Of a stretch of DNA of 64,000 bases, positions 44,154-54,323 are shown in pieces. How positions within the stretch are numbered: the stretch's first letter is position 1; each line of letters opens with the position of its first letter. The notes beneath the pieces are model-generated. The model saw only the letters and a program-made list of their open reading frames with translations, searched no databases and was not told where the DNA came from. The translations under genes and the position numbers were made by a program. This DNA is from Latilactobacillus sakei subsp. sakei DSM 20017 = JCM 1157 (GTDB taxonomy: Bacteria > Bacillota > Bacilli > Lactobacillales > Lactobacillaceae): the NCBI RefSeq assembly GCF_002370355.1, contig NZ_AP017929.1, positions 1,860,001 through 1,924,000 on the forward strand. Reading direction: 5' to 3'.

Positions 44154-45047
44154 TTAGATTTTTAAGAAACGACGCATTGAAACGACTGATCCCAAGGCCC
44201 CGATAACAATCCCTAAAATAGCCATTGTTAAATCGAGTTGGAATAAGAACATGCCTGGTCGTAAGAGTGAGTAACCGGCAGAAGCCATGTTGAGGGCCAT
44301 ATGATTATAAACCCAAACATAACCAAAATCGATCACGATAACCGGAACAATTACCCCCAACAATCCGGTCCAAGCCCCTTCAAAGAGGAATGGCCAGCGA
44401 ATATAGGCATTAGTTGCCCCAACTAAACGCATAATCCCGATTTCGTCACGCCGTGATAAAATCGTAATCCGAATCGTATTTGAGATTAAGAAGACAGCTA
44501 CGAATAAGAGTAACGCTGCAAAACCTAAGCCCCATTTGCGGATATTCTTCATCACGCTAAAGAGTTTCTTAGCATTATTACCACCATAAGTAGCGTCGTA
44601 AACGTGCGCTAATTTCTTAGCCTTTTTAGCGACCCCAATCGTTTTATTGGGATTCGTTGTGCTGACCATATAAACATCATAAAGTGGATTATCGTCGCCG
44701 GTAAACATCTTGAATGATTGGCCGTAACTACCAACCACCTTATTCAATTCTTTTTTCCGACTTGAATAAGTGACTTTTTTGACGGACGCCATTTTTTTAA
44801 GTTTCTTTTCTAACTGGTTTTTCTGGTCCTTGGTCGTACCACGTTCAACCATTACCCGGACGTGCACGTCATTTTCGATATCATTTGAAATTTTATTAAA
44901 ATTAAAAATCATCGCAAAAACAACGCCGACCAATAGTAATGTGACTGTAACAGCACTAACAGCAGCGACTGACATCCAGCCATTACGCTTTAAACTCTTA
45001 AAACTATCATTTAAATGGCGCTTCAACGTTCTAATCTTCATAGCCAT
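44154..45047 (-). CDS. ftsX: Cell-division protein FtsX
   Basis: A protein of about 297 residues. A cytoplasmic N-terminus (RHLNDSFKSLKRNGWMSVAA) precedes membrane span 1. A large extracellular domain (about 45-170) and three spans (about 172-190, 220-245, 270-290) follow, with RRDEIGIMRLVGATNAYIRWPF between. With FtsE it activates a peptidoglycan hydrolase at the wall. The start is ambiguous (45047 or 45041); both overlap the ftsE end. Confidence 0.93.
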   Translation of the reverse strand: MAMKIRTLKRHLNDSFKSLKRNGWMSVAAVSAVTVTLLLVGVVFAMIFNFNKISNDIENDVHVRVMVERGTTKDQKNQLEKKLKKMASVKKVTYSSRKKELNKVVGSYGQSFKMFTGDDNPLYDVYMVSTTNPNKTIGVAKKAKKLAHVYDATYGGNNAKKLFSVMKNIRKWGLGFAALLLFVAVFLISNTIRITILSRRDEIGIMRLVGATNAYIRWPFLFEGAWTGLLGVIVPVIVIDFGYVWVYNHMALNMASAGYSLLRPGMFLFQLDLTMAILGIVIGALGSVVSMRRFLKI

Positions 45048-45717
45048 ACTCACCTTCTTTTTCATCCCGGACTAAACGACCATCTTCAATCGCTAAGACA
45101 CGATGCGTCCGTTCGTTAACCATTTGTCTGTTATGAGTCGCCATTAAAACAATTGTTTCTTTATTGTTGATGGCTTCTAAAATATCCATAATGCCTTCTG
45201 ACGTTTCTGGATCTAAGTTCCCAGTTGGTTCATCAGCAATTAAGACTTCTGGATAGTTGACAATTGCCCGTGCAACAGCAACTCGTTGTTGTTCCCCACC
45301 AGATAATTCGTTAGGGAAGCGATCATTTTTGGCTTTTAGACCCACTAATTCAAGCACTTCAAGTACTCGTTTTTGGATGACTTCGGGTTCAGCTTCAATG
45401 ACTTCCATTGCGTAAGCGACATTTTCAAAAACTGTCAACCGTGGCAATAATTTGAAATCTTGGAAAACCACACCGACTTTACGGCGTAAATAAGGGACTT
45501 CCCGATCTTTCATGTTCACTAAATCAAAACCAGCCACTTCAATTTCACCACTGGTGGCCTTTAATTGATGATATAACATCTTAATAAATGTTGATTTACC
45601 AGCACCACTTGGCCCAACAATATAGGCAAATTCGCCAGCATCAATCGTTACGGATAAATTCTTGATTGCTGTGACACCATTTGGATATTCTTTGGACACA
45701 TTCGTCATTCGAATCAC
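45031..45717 (-). CDS. ftsE: Cell-division ATP-binding protein FtsE
   Basis: A 228-residue ABC ATPase. Walker A is GPSGAGKST, the Q-loop VFQDFKLLPRLTV, signature LSGGEQQR, Walker B LIADEPTGNLDP. Partner of FtsX. Follows prfB by about 130 bp, which contain a TATAAT hexamer. Confidence 0.96.
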   Translation of the reverse strand: MIRMTNVSKEYPNGVTAIKNLSVTIDAGEFAYIVGPSGAGKSTFIKMLYHQLKATSGEIEVAGFDLVNMKDREVPYLRRKVGVVFQDFKLLPRLTVFENVAYAMEVIEAEPEVIQKRVLEVLELVGLKAKNDRFPNELSGGEQQRVAVARAIVNYPEVLIADEPTGNLDPETSEGIMDILEAINNKETIVLMATHNRQMVNERTHRVLAIEDGRLVRDEKEGEYGYED

Positions 45718-45847
45718 TGAGGTAACACTCCTTTTTAATTGTTCATCATGTAATCTACAAAAAACACTAGTCGTATCTTATTATAGCATGCCGTCTTACT
45801 TATTCGGCATCAAAATTAGTAAACTCTAACGAATCCCTCTGCCAAGC

Positions 45848-46964
45848 TTAATTCGGATTTTTTTGGCTCAATTGCCATTGTAAGTACGCATACATAAAGG
45901 GATCTAAATCACCGTCCATGACGGCTTGACCGTTACCTGTTTCGTAATTAGTCCGGTGATCTTTAACCATCGTATAGGGGTGGAAAACATACGATCTAAT
46001 TTGTGAACCCCAGCCAATTTCGAGTTGTTCACCCTTGATAGCGGCTGCTTTTTTGGCCTGTTCTTCTTGTTCTTTTTGATATAACTTGGCTTTCAACATG
46101 TTCATCGCAGTTTCTCTATTTTGCAACTGTGATCGTTGTGCTTGCGAACTGACGACAATCCCCGTTGGTAAATGGGTTAAGCGGACGGCTGAAGAGGTTT
46201 TATTGATATGTTGGCCACCAGCCCCACTGGAACGGAAAACGTCAACCCGCAAGTCTTCTGTGCGCACTTCGATATCAATTGATCCGTCTAATTCAGGCAT
46301 CACATCGACCGAACAAAATGATGTATGGCGCCGACCGGCTGAATCAAATGGTGAAATACGAACTAAGCGATGGACCCCTTTTTCAGAGCGCAATAATCCG
46401 TAGGCATTATGGCCCTTGATCATCAAAGTGACACTCTTAATGCCGGCTTCTTCACCGGCTTGATAGTCCTCTGTTTCTACGGTAAAACCGTGCGCATCTG
46501 CCCAACGTAGATACATCCGTAATAACATCGCACCCCAGTCTTGAGATTCTGTTCCGCCAGCACCAGGATGTAATTCGACAATTGCGTTATTGCTGTCGTA
46601 TTCACCTGATAATAATTGCCCCAATTCATATTGGCGCATCTGACTTTGAATCTGCTCTAAGTCGGCTTCAAAGCTCGCCTGTAGCTCGTCATCAGGTTCT
46701 TCTTGTAATAACTCTAAAGTGACACTCAATTCCTCAAACTGCGCCTGTAATTGGTTAAAAGAATCATACTTTTCCTTTAACACATTATTTTGATCAATTA
46801 ATTGTTGCGCTGATTGTTGGTCATTCCAAAAATCAGGATCGCCCATCTGTGCTTCATTTTGTGCGATGCTTTCTTGAAGGCCTTCTAAGTCAAAGAGACC
46901 CCCTGAACTGCGTTATTTTACTCTCAATTTCGTTTAATAAATGTCTTGCTTCACTTAATTCCAT
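45848..46964 (-). CDS. prfB: Peptide chain release factor 2, with programmed +1 frameshift
   Basis: A protein of 371 residues made from two frames. Frame one starts at ATG 46962-46964 and runs 24 codons to an in-frame TGA (46890-46892). The site reads AGG GGG TCT CTT TGA C: an internal Shine-Dalgarno, the slippery CTT, and the stop. Shifting by one base gives GAC and the main frame to 45848. SPF (anticodon-like tripeptide) is in [13 protein letters not shown] is in [13 protein letters not shown]2 reads UGA, so low RF2 raises frameshifting: an autoregulatory loop. Confidence 0.97.
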
Positions 46965-46994
46965 TTGATTAACCTCTTTTTGATTTCATGCCAT

Positions 46995-47026
46995 TAAAAA
47001 ATGGCTAAGTCAATTGCCTCAGCCAT
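46995..47026 (-). terminator. secA terminator
   Basis: ATGGCT/AGCCAT stem followed by T6 on the minus strand, just upstream of prfB. Confidence 0.7.
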
Positions 47027-47033
47027 TCGTTAA

Positions 47034-49397
47034 TTAGCGTCGAATATTTTGACGAATTTCCGCCTTCATGAAGAGTCGAGTTGTATCGTAATCGATATCA
47101 CTAATCATTTCTTCAAACATTCTGTAGCCTTCTTCTTGATATTCAACCAATGGATTCATTTGACCGTAGCCCCGTAATCCGATTGAATTTCTAAGTTGAT
47201 CCATTGCGTCGATGTGGTCTGTCCAACGTTCATCAACAACACGGAGAATAACAACTTTTTCAAATTCAAGCATTTGATTTTCATCAGATAATTGTTTTTG
47301 TTTTGTTGCATAATTCTTTTCTGCAAAAGTCATCAATAATGCTTCGATTTCTTCAGCTGACTTGCCTTGTAACTTCTCAAGTGTTAATTGTTCTTCACTA
47401 ACCATTGAAGTCGTTGCAAAATCATGAATTGCTTCAAGGTTCCAATCTGCTGTATCACCTTGTGTGTGCAATTGAACGATTCGTTTAACCGTTCTTGAAA
47501 TCATTGGCATAATCACTTCTTTTAAGTTGTCTTCTGCCATAATGACTTGCATCCGTTGTTTATAAATGACTTCACGTTGTTCACGCATGACATCATCGTA
47601 TTGAAGGGTTTGTTTACGTGTATCATAGTTATTCCCTTCAACCCGTTTTTGTGCGGCTTCAACTTGGCGCGTAATCATCTTACTTTGGATGACAGCATCG
47701 TCGTCTGAAATCTTCATCCGATCTAGGAATGCTTTGATTCGTTCTGAACCAAAACGTTTCATCAAGTCGTCTTCCAATGACATATAGAATTGTGTTTCAC
47801 CAGGATCACCTTGACGACCAGCACGGCCTCGAAGTTGGTTATCAATCCGTCGTGATTCATGACGTTCAGTACCGATAACAGCTAAACCGCCTAAATCTGT
47901 GACACCAGGTCCTAATTTAATATCAGTCCCACGACCAGCCATATTAGTAGCGATTGTAACAGCGCCCCGTTGGCCAGCATTCATGATGATTTCAGCTTCT
48001 TTGAAATGGTTTTTCGCATTCAAGACAGCATGTGGCACATTATTTTCGTCTAATAAACGTGATAGTAATTCTGATGATTCAACCGCAACCGTCCCAACTA
48101 ATGTTGGTTGGCCTTTTTCGTAACGTGATTTGATGTCCTTCACAACGGCGTGGAATTTACTTTCAAGCGTTGGGTATAACACATCTGATTTATCGTTACG
48201 TGCGATTGGGCGGTTAGTTGGAATTGAGATAACTTCCATATTGTAAATTTCACGGAATTCTTCTTCTTCGGTTTTAGCCGTCCCAGTCATCCCTGAAAGT
48301 TTGTTATACATTCTGAAATAATTTTGATACGTAATGTTGGCCATTGTTTTGGTTTCATCTTGGATTTCAACGCCTTCTTTGGCTTCAATCGCTTGATGTA
48401 AGCCATCTGAATAACGACGACCATCCATCACACGTCCAGTGAATTGATCAACGATCAAGACTTCACCATCTTGAACCACATAATCGATATCCTTCAACAT
48501 GATGAAATTAGCACGCAATGATTCATCCAAATGATGCGTCAAAGCTGTATTTTCAATGTCATATAAGTTATCTAGACCAAAATTAGCTTCAGCTTTGCCA
48601 ATACCGGCTTCTGTTAAACTAATTGTTTTTGTAGGCCAATCGATTTTATAATCTGCATCTTCTTTTAAGGTTTTCACAAAGCGGTCCGCACGGATATAAA
48701 GTGCCGTTGATTTTTCTGCTTGTCCAGAAATAATCAAAGGTGTCCGGGCTTCATCAATTAAGATTGAATCCACTTCATCGACAATTGCAAAGTTCAATGG
48801 ACGTTGTACCATTTCTTCTTTGTAAACAACCATGTTATCACGTAAGTAATCAAAGCCAAGTTCACTATTAGTTGAGTACGTAATATCAGAGTTGTAAGCA
48901 TCGCGTTTTTCTTCAGGGGTCTTCGCGTTTAGGTTCAAACCAACTGAAAGCCCTAACCAGTTATACAATTCACCCATTTCAGTCGCATCACGACTTGAAA
49001 GGTATTCATTGACGGTAACAACATGAACCCCTTGACCCGCAAGCGCGTTCAAATAAACGGGCATTGTGGCGGTTAACGTTTTACCTTCACCAGTTTTCAT
49101 TTCAGCGATATTACCTTCGTGTAATGTAATCCCACCAATAATTTGAACCCGGAATGGGAATAAACCAAGCACACGTTTAGCGCCTTCTCGAGCGACCGCG
49201 AATGCTTCAGGTAAAATATCGTCTAATGTTTCGCCATTTGCTAATCTTGTTTTAAATTCAGGTGTCTTAGCTTGTAACGCTTCGTCAGATAAATTACTGT
49301 ATTCATCTTCATAAGATTGTACTTTATCGGCAATTTTGCCCATTCGTCCAACTTCACGTTTATCGCTTTCTACCCATGATTTTAGAAAATTTGCCAT
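47034..49397 (-). CDS. secA: Protein translocase ATPase SecA
   Basis: A 787-residue motor of the Sec system. Walker [13 protein letters not shown] is near 100, [19 protein letters not shown] near 207, and [12 protein letters not shown] near 490. The C-terminal zinc-binding tail (CxCxSGxxxxxCC) found in many SecA proteins is absent; the protein ends in [11 protein letters not shown]. This shorter form is common in lactobacilli. Confidence 0.97.
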   Translation of the reverse strand: MANFLKSWVESDKREVGRMGKIADKVQSYEDEYSNLSDEALQAKTPEFKTRLANGETLDDILPEAFAVAREGAKRVLGLFPFRVQIIGGITLHEGNIAEMKTGEGKTLTATMPVYLNALAGQGVHVVTVNEYLSSRDATEMGELYNWLGLSVGLNLNAKTPEEKRDAYNSDITYSTNSELGFDYLRDNMVVYKEEMVQRPLNFAIVDEVDSILIDEARTPLIISGQAEKSTALYIRADRFVKTLKEDADYKIDWPTKTISLTEAGIGKAEANFGLDNLYDIENTALTHHLDESLRANFIMLKDIDYVVQDGEVLIVDQFTGRVMDGRRYSDGLHQAIEAKEGVEIQDETKTMANITYQNYFRMYNKLSGMTGTAKTEEEEFREIYNMEVISIPTNRPIARNDKSDVLYPTLESKFHAVVKDIKSRYEKGQPTLVGTVAVESSELLSRLLDENNVPHAVLNAKNHFKEAEIIMNAGQRGAVTIATNMAGRGTDIKLGPGVTDLGGLAVIGTERHESRRIDNQLRGRAGRQGDPGETQFYMSLEDDLMKRFGSERIKAFLDRMKISDDDAVIQSKMITRQVEAAQKRVEGNNYDTRKQTLQYDDVMREQREVIYKQRMQVIMAEDNLKEVIMPMISRTVKRIVQLHTQGDTADWNLEAIHDFATTSMVSEEQLTLEKLQGKSAEEIEALLMTFAEKNYATKQKQLSDENQMLEFEKVVILRVVDERWTDHIDAMDQLRNSIGLRGYGQMNPLVEYQEEGYRMFEEMISDIDYDTTRLFMKAEIRQNIRR

Positions 49398-49470
49398 GTA
49401 TTATAATTCTCCTCTGAAAATTCTGATCACTATGATTTTAATTAAATTTTAGAATTACTGGACCACTAAC

Positions 49471-49498
49471 ATCTTATTCTAACATTTATTACAGTCAA
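49471..49498 (-). promoter_or_regulatory. secA promoter
   Basis: -35 TTGACT (49493-49498), 16-bp spacer, -10 TAAGAT (49471-49476) on the minus strand; about 70 bases of leader before the SD AGGAG. Confidence 0.6.
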
Positions 49499-49577
49499 TT
49501 AAAACCTGATGCTTAAACAAATACATGCGATTAGGCATAAAATTAACCCTATTACCTATAGTCTTATTCTGAAAATA

Positions 49578-49625
49578 AATAAAGGGCTCGAAACAAACAC
49601 TATTTTGTTTGTCTCGAGCCCTTCA
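49578..49625 (-). terminator. hpf terminator
   Basis: AAGGGCTCGA/TCGAGCCCTT with ACAAAC/GTTTGT inside; T-rich on the minus strand. Confidence 0.8.
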
Positions 49626-49645
49626 CGATGTTTATTTAAAATTTT

Positions 49646-50191
49646 TTATTCATCTGTTTCGATCAAACCATAACGACCATCTTGGCGTTTGTAAACAATG
49701 CTTGTGCCATTTGTTTCTGAATCTTCAAAGATAAAGAATTCATGACCTAACATGTTCATTTGTAAGATGGCTTCTTCGCTATCCATTGGTTTTAATGAAA
49801 CACGTTTAGTTCTAACAACTTGCATTGGTTCTTCTGGTAAAGTTTCTTCAGAAGAAACCACTAATTCAACACCCTTGATACCACGTTCACGTGATTTACG
49901 ATTAATTTTTGTTTTATATTTACGAATTTGACGTTCTAGTTTATCAGTTACCAGATCAACACTACCGTACATGTCTGGTGATGTTTCTTCGGCTCTAAGA
50001 ACCAAGTAAGGGAGCGGAATAGTCACTTCGACCTTCGCTGTTTTATCAGGATAGACTTTCAAGTTAACGTGTGCAGTTGCTGTAGCTGATTCATCAAAAT
50101 ATTTTTCGAGTTTGCTGATTTTCTTCTCAACATAACTCCGAATTGCTTCTGTGACTTCAATATTTTCTCCACGGACATTAAAACTTAGCAT
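49646..50191 (-). CDS. hpf: Ribosome hibernation promoting factor, long form
   Basis: A 181-residue protein. The N-terminal domain (1-100; RGENIEVTEAIRSYVEKKISKLEKYF) binds in the mRNA/tRNA channel of the 30S subunit. After a linker, the C-terminal domain (about 125-180; VRTKRVSLKPMDSEEAILQMNMLGHEFFIFEDSET) dimerises and joins two 70S ribosomes into 100S particles in stationary phase. Preceded by a strong promoter and a leader of two hairpins. Confidence 0.95.
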   Translation of the reverse strand: MLSFNVRGENIEVTEAIRSYVEKKISKLEKYFDESATATAHVNLKVYPDKTAKVEVTIPLPYLVLRAEETSPDMYGSVDLVTDKLERQIRKYKTKINRKSRERGIKGVELVVSSEETLPEEPMQVVRTKRVSLKPMDSEEAILQMNMLGHEFFIFEDSETNGTSIVYKRQDGRYGLIETDE

Positions 50192-50210
50192 ATGATTTCT
50201 CCCCTTTCAC

Positions 50211-50305
50211 AAATAACCCCATTGGTTATTTGTCACCCAATAATTGATAGATTATTGGGGCTTTGTTACTAAGTTCATTATATATAAATTGCGGCCAATA
50301 GACAA
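50211..50305 (-). promoter_or_regulatory. hpf promoter and two-hairpin leader
   Basis: -35 TTGTCT (50300-50305), 17-bp spacer, perfect -10 TATAAT (50277-50282). The leader then forms CCCAATAAT/ATTATTGGG (50236-50259) and AAATAACC/GGTTATTT (50211-50231) right before the SD AGGGGAG. A CCCC in the first hairpin could alternatively pair with GGGG in the second. Confidence 0.75.
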
Positions 50306-50317
50306 ATAAAACGATTA

Positions 50318-50989
50318 CTATCTGGCTAAAGTAATCGCATTAATTGTAGCTTGGGGATAATTAGCACGCAGACATTGTTGTGCATGCCACACCGTTCGGC
50401 CCGTCGTATAAATATCATCCAAGATTATTATCGATTGCGGCTTATGCGGTAATTTTTGCGGTACCAATTCAAAAAATTGCGGACTTGCAAGACGTTCTGC
50501 ACGATTTTTTTGTGCTTGACCCTTCTCTGTCGGCCGCTTTTTCAATAACGATGTTAACGGAAAACAAGTTTCGAATAAGCCTTGGACTGGATTAAAGCCC
50601 CGTTCTTGTTGATGTTGCTCATCAGATGGAATAGGCACGTAAGTTACATTGGATTTTACTGGAAACCGAGTTCGAATGTCGCGTTCGAATAATAGCCGTA
50701 ATTGATAGTCTCCTTGGCCCTTATAACGTTGAAAATATAACTGCATCGCTCGGTTATAAGTAAACAGCGCCTGAGTTTTAAGATGCTGCTGAGGATAACG
50801 TTGTCGCCACTGCTGACAATCAGGGCACAAAATACCCGTTAGCAGCGGTCGACTACAGTCCGAACACCGATGACCACTAATGCGTTCAAACTGCTGTAAA
50901 CAGACTTGGCAGATATGCGGATTAAGTAGTGGTTTTAATTGCAAAAGTTGCTTGATACTTGGCTTTTCGATAATTAAATTGTGGCACAT
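50318..50989 (-). CDS. comFC: ComF family protein, phosphoribosyltransferase-like
   Basis: A 223-residue protein. An N-terminal zinc ribbon (CQVCLQQF, CSDCSRPL, CPDCQQW) precedes a PRTase fold with IIILDDIYTTGRTVWHA near 193. It assists uptake of single-stranded DNA during transformation with ComFA. Start overlaps the comFA stop by one base. Confidence 0.92.
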   Translation of the reverse strand: MCHNLIIEKPSIKQLLQLKPLLNPHICQVCLQQFERISGHRCSDCSRPLLTGILCPDCQQWRQRYPQQHLKTQALFTYNRAMQLYFQRYKGQGDYQLRLLFERDIRTRFPVKSNVTYVPIPSDEQHQQERGFNPVQGLFETCFPLTSLLKKRPTEKGQAQKNRAERLASPQFFELVPQKLPHKPQSIIILDDIYTTGRTVWHAQQCLRANYPQATINAITLAR

Positions 50990-52326
50990 TAAACAGTTGA
51001 TTGTAATCGCCGTCCCCTCTGATTTTGGGCCTTAATTTGCCGACAAGCGCCTTTGATCGCCCGCGTATAGTCTTGATAATAAAAATGAACCGGATTTTGG
51101 GCGTAATCTTTATGCCGTCCCGCTCGCCCGGCAATCTGGACCAAAACGGCTTCGTTAAACACCATGTGTTCCGCGCCTAAGACCAAAACTGCAACGTTTT
51201 TAAACGTAACGCCCCGTTCTAAAATGGTGGTCGTCACCATTAGCTGAATTTGTTGTGCTCTAAACGCCGTAATCTTTTTGATCTGATCCGGATCGTTAGC
51301 ATGCAATGTTTCAATCCTGACCGCCGGCAATAAGGTTGATAACCGATTGGCAACTGGTTGCAATAACCGCACTTGCGGCACGAATAACAAAATCTGTTGT
51401 GTTTTTAAACAAGTCTGGCAATCCCGCTCAAGTCGTTTAGGTAACCGACCTTTTTTTAATTGGGCCCGCCAATTAAAAGCGACGTGCCTATGTGGTTCTG
51501 GTAATAGATGACCATGAAAGCGGAGCGGTAATTCGCTAACCGTCATTTGTTTAGCAGCAATTGCCCGTTTAATAGCGGGGGTCGGAGTCGCCGTTAAATA
51601 TAATAAAGCACATTGGGGCTTGCAGGCTTGTTCAACTGCCGTGACTAAAACGGGATTATCAACAAAAGGAAAAGCATCGACTTCATCGACAATCACAGTG
51701 TCAAAGGCGTGATAAAACTTCAGCAACTGATGCGTCGTGCAAATCACTAACTGCGTATAGCGATAGGGCTCAGTTTGCTCACCGTGCATCAACATGATAC
51801 TAGCCGTTGCAAAGGCAGCTTGCAGGCGCGGATAAAGTTCCAAGCAAACGGCGACTCTAGGCGCTGCCAGACATACCCGCTGACCCTTTTGAAGCGCAAC
51901 TAAAATTCCTTGAAAAAGCATCTCGGTCTTCCCTGCGCCGGTCACGGCCGTTAATACGTGCCGTTTTTGTGTTTGAACCACCTCAACCACCGCTTGGGCA
52001 GCTTGTTCCTGATGCGGTGTTAATTGCCCCTCCCACGTCAACTTTGGTATGTTATTTTCGAATAAATGACACTCCGGTACCGTGTATAACCAATCGCCCT
52101 CTACCAAACGACCAAATAACAAACATTGCGCGCAATAATGGCGCCCATCTGGTAAGCAGGTTTGCGGCGGCACCACTTGCTGACAACGTTGGCAGACTAG
52201 GCGATGCTTGACCCGTAAAAACGCAGGTCGCCGCTTAATCTGTGGTAAACTATAGTTATTATTTTGCGTATCGGCTAACTGGGCCGCCGTAAACTGGCGA
52301 CCACAGGCAATTACTTGTTGTCCCAT
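50989..52326 (-). CDS. comFA: Competence DNA translocase ComFA
   Basis: A 445-residue DEAD-box-like ATPase. A four-cysteine zinc finger is near 45-75 (CQRC ... CAQC). Walker A AVTGAGKTEM is near 142, the DEVD box in VIVDEVDAFPF near 228, LYLTATPTP near 260, and QIAGRAGRHKD near 410. It pulls transforming DNA through ComEC. Intact here, as is comFC. SD AAAGGAG. Confidence 0.94.
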   Translation of the reverse strand: MGQQVIACGRQFTAAQLADTQNNNYSLPQIKRRPAFLRVKHRLVCQRCQQVVPPQTCLPDGRHYCAQCLLFGRLVEGDWLYTVPECHLFENNIPKLTWEGQLTPHQEQAAQAVVEVVQTQKRHVLTAVTGAGKTEMLFQGILVALQKGQRVCLAAPRVAVCLELYPRLQAAFATASIMLMHGEQTEPYRYTQLVICTTHQLLKFYHAFDTVIVDEVDAFPFVDNPVLVTAVEQACKPQCALLYLTATPTPAIKRAIAAKQMTVSELPLRFHGHLLPEPHRHVAFNWRAQLKKGRLPKRLERDCQTCLKTQQILLFVPQVRLLQPVANRLSTLLPAVRIETLHANDPDQIKKITAFRAQQIQLMVTTTILERGVTFKNVAVLVLGAEHMVFNEAVLVQIAGRAGRHKDYAQNPVHFYYQDYTRAIKGACRQIKAQNQRGRRLQSTV

Positions 52327-52387
52327 TTGATTTGCTCCTTTAGAACTAACATACGCAATCGGAATTTATTTTTTTGAGGTGACCTCC

Positions 52388-53053
52388 ATGGAAAGTTATT
52401 TAACCGTTCAAGCAGACGGGCAGTTTGAACTTGAAATTAAAAAGTCCCGTTTTATTTGTCAAATCGCTCGGGTTAGCGATGAAGCCGCTGCCCAAGACTT
52501 CATCGACCAAGTTCGTAAAACACATACGAAAGCTAATCATAATTGTTTCGCCTATCAACTGGGACAACCTGCTAATATTCAAAAGCAAAGCGATGATGGT
52601 GAACCTAGCGGCACTGCAGGTGTGCCAATTCTTGAAGTCTTGCGTCAAATGCAACTTACAAACCTCTGTGTTGTCGTTACTCGGTATTTTGGTGGAACTA
52701 AGCTAGGCACTGGCGGTTTAATTCGTGCTTATAGCCACGCGACTTCCGCTGCTCTCGAGCATCTCGGTATCGTTCAAGGAATCGAACAAACTGCCTGTCA
52801 TTTAACCATTGATTATGCACAGTTTGACTCCCTTCAAAATCGCTTAGCACAACTGGATTTGATTGCTCAGGATATTCAATACACAACCAATATCCAACTA
52901 ACGGTCTGGCTCCCCACCGAAGAAGTCCCTGCCTTTGAGGCCCAAATGACGGAATTGCTCAATGGTCAGCTCACCTTAGGGCTTGGACAACAACAATTTA
53001 ACGAAGTCCCCATCAGCGCGCAAGCGATTCACGACTTGCGTTATCAAAAATAA
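52388..53053 (+). CDS. yigZ: YigZ/IMPACT family protein
   Basis: A 221-residue protein. The N-terminal UPF0029 domain (to about 120) has KKSRFICQIARV, DDGEPSGTAGVPILEVLR and VVTRYFGGTKLGTGGLIRAYSHA; the C-terminal domain is DUF1949-like. IMPACT proteins affect translation control; the bacterial role is uncertain. Start at ATG 52388, 8 bases after GAGG; a GTG at 52379 overlaps the SD. Divergent from comFA, as often seen in lactobacilli. Confidence 0.88.
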   Translation: MESYLTVQADGQFELEIKKSRFICQIARVSDEAAAQDFIDQVRKTHTKANHNCFAYQLGQPANIQKQSDDGEPSGTAGVPILEVLRQMQLTNLCVVVTRYFGGTKLGTGGLIRAYSHATSAALEHLGIVQGIEQTACHLTIDYAQFDSLQNRLAQLDLIAQDIQYTTNIQLTVWLPTEEVPAFEAQMTELLNGQLTLGLGQQQFNEVPISAQAIHDLRYQK

Positions 53054-53058
53054 CCATC

Positions 53059-53091
53059 AAAAAAAGGATTAGCCAGTGGCTAATCCTTTTC
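53059..53091. terminator. Bidirectional terminator between yigZ and tagO
   Basis: AAAAGGATTAGCCA/TGGCTAATCCTTTT with a one-base loop; it overlaps the tagO stop codon. Confidence 0.88.
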
Positions 53092-54177
53092 TTCGTCTTT
53101 AGGTTTTAATAATCGTTTTAGTAAGTGTAATAGTGGTTGGTGATTCTCGCCAACTAACCCAATTGATTCAACAAACAATTCTAGGCCAATCAAGACCGCG
53201 ATTGTTAAGGCTAAGCTCCCCCACAATGTTGATAATGGGTATAGTAACGAAATGAGTGAGAAAACCAACGCTAAACCGTAAATAACCAATACCGTTTGCC
53301 GGTGTGATAATCCTAATTGCATCAAGCGGTGATGTAAATGATGTTTATCCGCTTGTGAAATTGGTTTGCGGTTTAAGATCCGCCGTAACATTGCGTAAAC
53401 CGTATCCGTAATTGGGACCCCTAAAATAATAACTGGAATCAATAATGTAATGAAGGTTACGTTTTTCAACCCCTTCAAGGATAGGACCGCAATCATGAAA
53501 CCTATAAACAAGGCCCCCGTATCCCCTAAGAAAATCTTGGCGGGATGGAAATTATGCGGCAAGAAGCCGATTAACGCAGCCCCTAAGCAGAAAATCATAA
53601 TTGAAACACTCACATTGGTAATCGATAGGAAGAAATAGGCAATTACACCCATCGTGAATAGCGCGATGATTGAGACCCCGGTCGCTAAACCGTCTAAGCC
53701 ATCAATTAAGTTCACCGCATTGGTAATCGCTAAGATCCAAAAAATTGTAATTGGAAAACTTAACCATCCTAATTTGAAAGTCCCAACAAGCGGAATTGTT
53801 AGGATATTCATCCGCACACCCGCTAAGAAGTAAATCACTAAGGCAGCGATTAAAATCCCTAACATTTTTTCTTTAGGGCTTAATTCTTTGATATCATCAA
53901 TCATCCCGGTGATGATGATAATACATTCTGCTAAAAAGATGCTAAATAGTTCGTGCGTCGGAAACTGTCCGCGCAATAGAATAAAAGTGCCTACATTAAA
54001 GGCAATAAAAATCGCCAAACCACCCATTGAGGGCATTGCTTTCTTATTCACTCGGCGAGCATTGGGTTTATCAACCGCGCCTAAGACAAAAGCTAAGCGT
54101 CTAACGAGCGGTGTAATTGCGGCCGAAACGAGCATGGTCGCAAACAACCCAACGATGATTCTAAACATGGGCATCAT
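53080..54177 (-). CDS. tagO: UDP-GlcNAc:undecaprenyl-phosphate GlcNAc-1-P transferase
   Basis: A 365-residue membrane enzyme with about ten spans. Family motifs are GMIDDIKELSPKEK near 95, NAVNLIDGLDGLATG near 155, LGDTGALFIGF near 218, and HHLHHRLMQLG near 285. It starts synthesis of wall teichoic acid or other lipid-linked polysaccharide. A single gene with a basic C-terminal tail. Confidence 0.93.
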   Translation of the reverse strand: MMPMFRIIVGLFATMLVSAAITPLVRRLAFVLGAVDKPNARRVNKKAMPSMGGLAIFIAFNVGTFILLRGQFPTHELFSIFLAECIIIITGMIDDIKELSPKEKMLGILIAALVIYFLAGVRMNILTIPLVGTFKLGWLSFPITIFWILAITNAVNLIDGLDGLATGVSIIALFTMGVIAYFFLSITNVSVSIMIFCLGAALIGFLPHNFHPAKIFLGDTGALFIGFMIAVLSLKGLKNVTFITLLIPVIILGVPITDTVYAMLRRILNRKPISQADKHHLHHRLMQLGLSHRQTVLVIYGLALVFSLISLLYPLSTLWGSLALTIAVLIGLELFVESIGLVGENHQPLLHLLKRLLKPKDEEKD

Positions 54178-54265
54178 TTGATTCGCCTACTTTCTCTAAC
54201 ATTCACTTTATTATACAAATCCCAGCTCATAAACACAACTAGGACTTGATTTCTTAATGAAATTC

Positions 54266-54303
54266 AAAAAAAGAGGGTGCGACAAATTTAATTGCCCACC
54301 CCC
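54266..54303 (-). terminator. rny terminator
   Basis: GGGTGGGCAATT and its partner GACAAATTTAATTGCCCACCC region form a stem; T7 on the minus strand. Confidence 0.7.
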
Positions 54304-54323
54304 AAGAATATACTCACTAAAAA

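Noticed and set aside
46846-46964. Frameshift error or pseudogene at the start of prfB
   Set aside because: The stop and slippery site match the conserved RF2 programmed frameshift exactly, so this is a normal gene.
50211-50259. comFC terminator
   Set aside because: The hairpins have no T run on the minus strand and lie after the hpf promoter, so they belong to the hpf leader.
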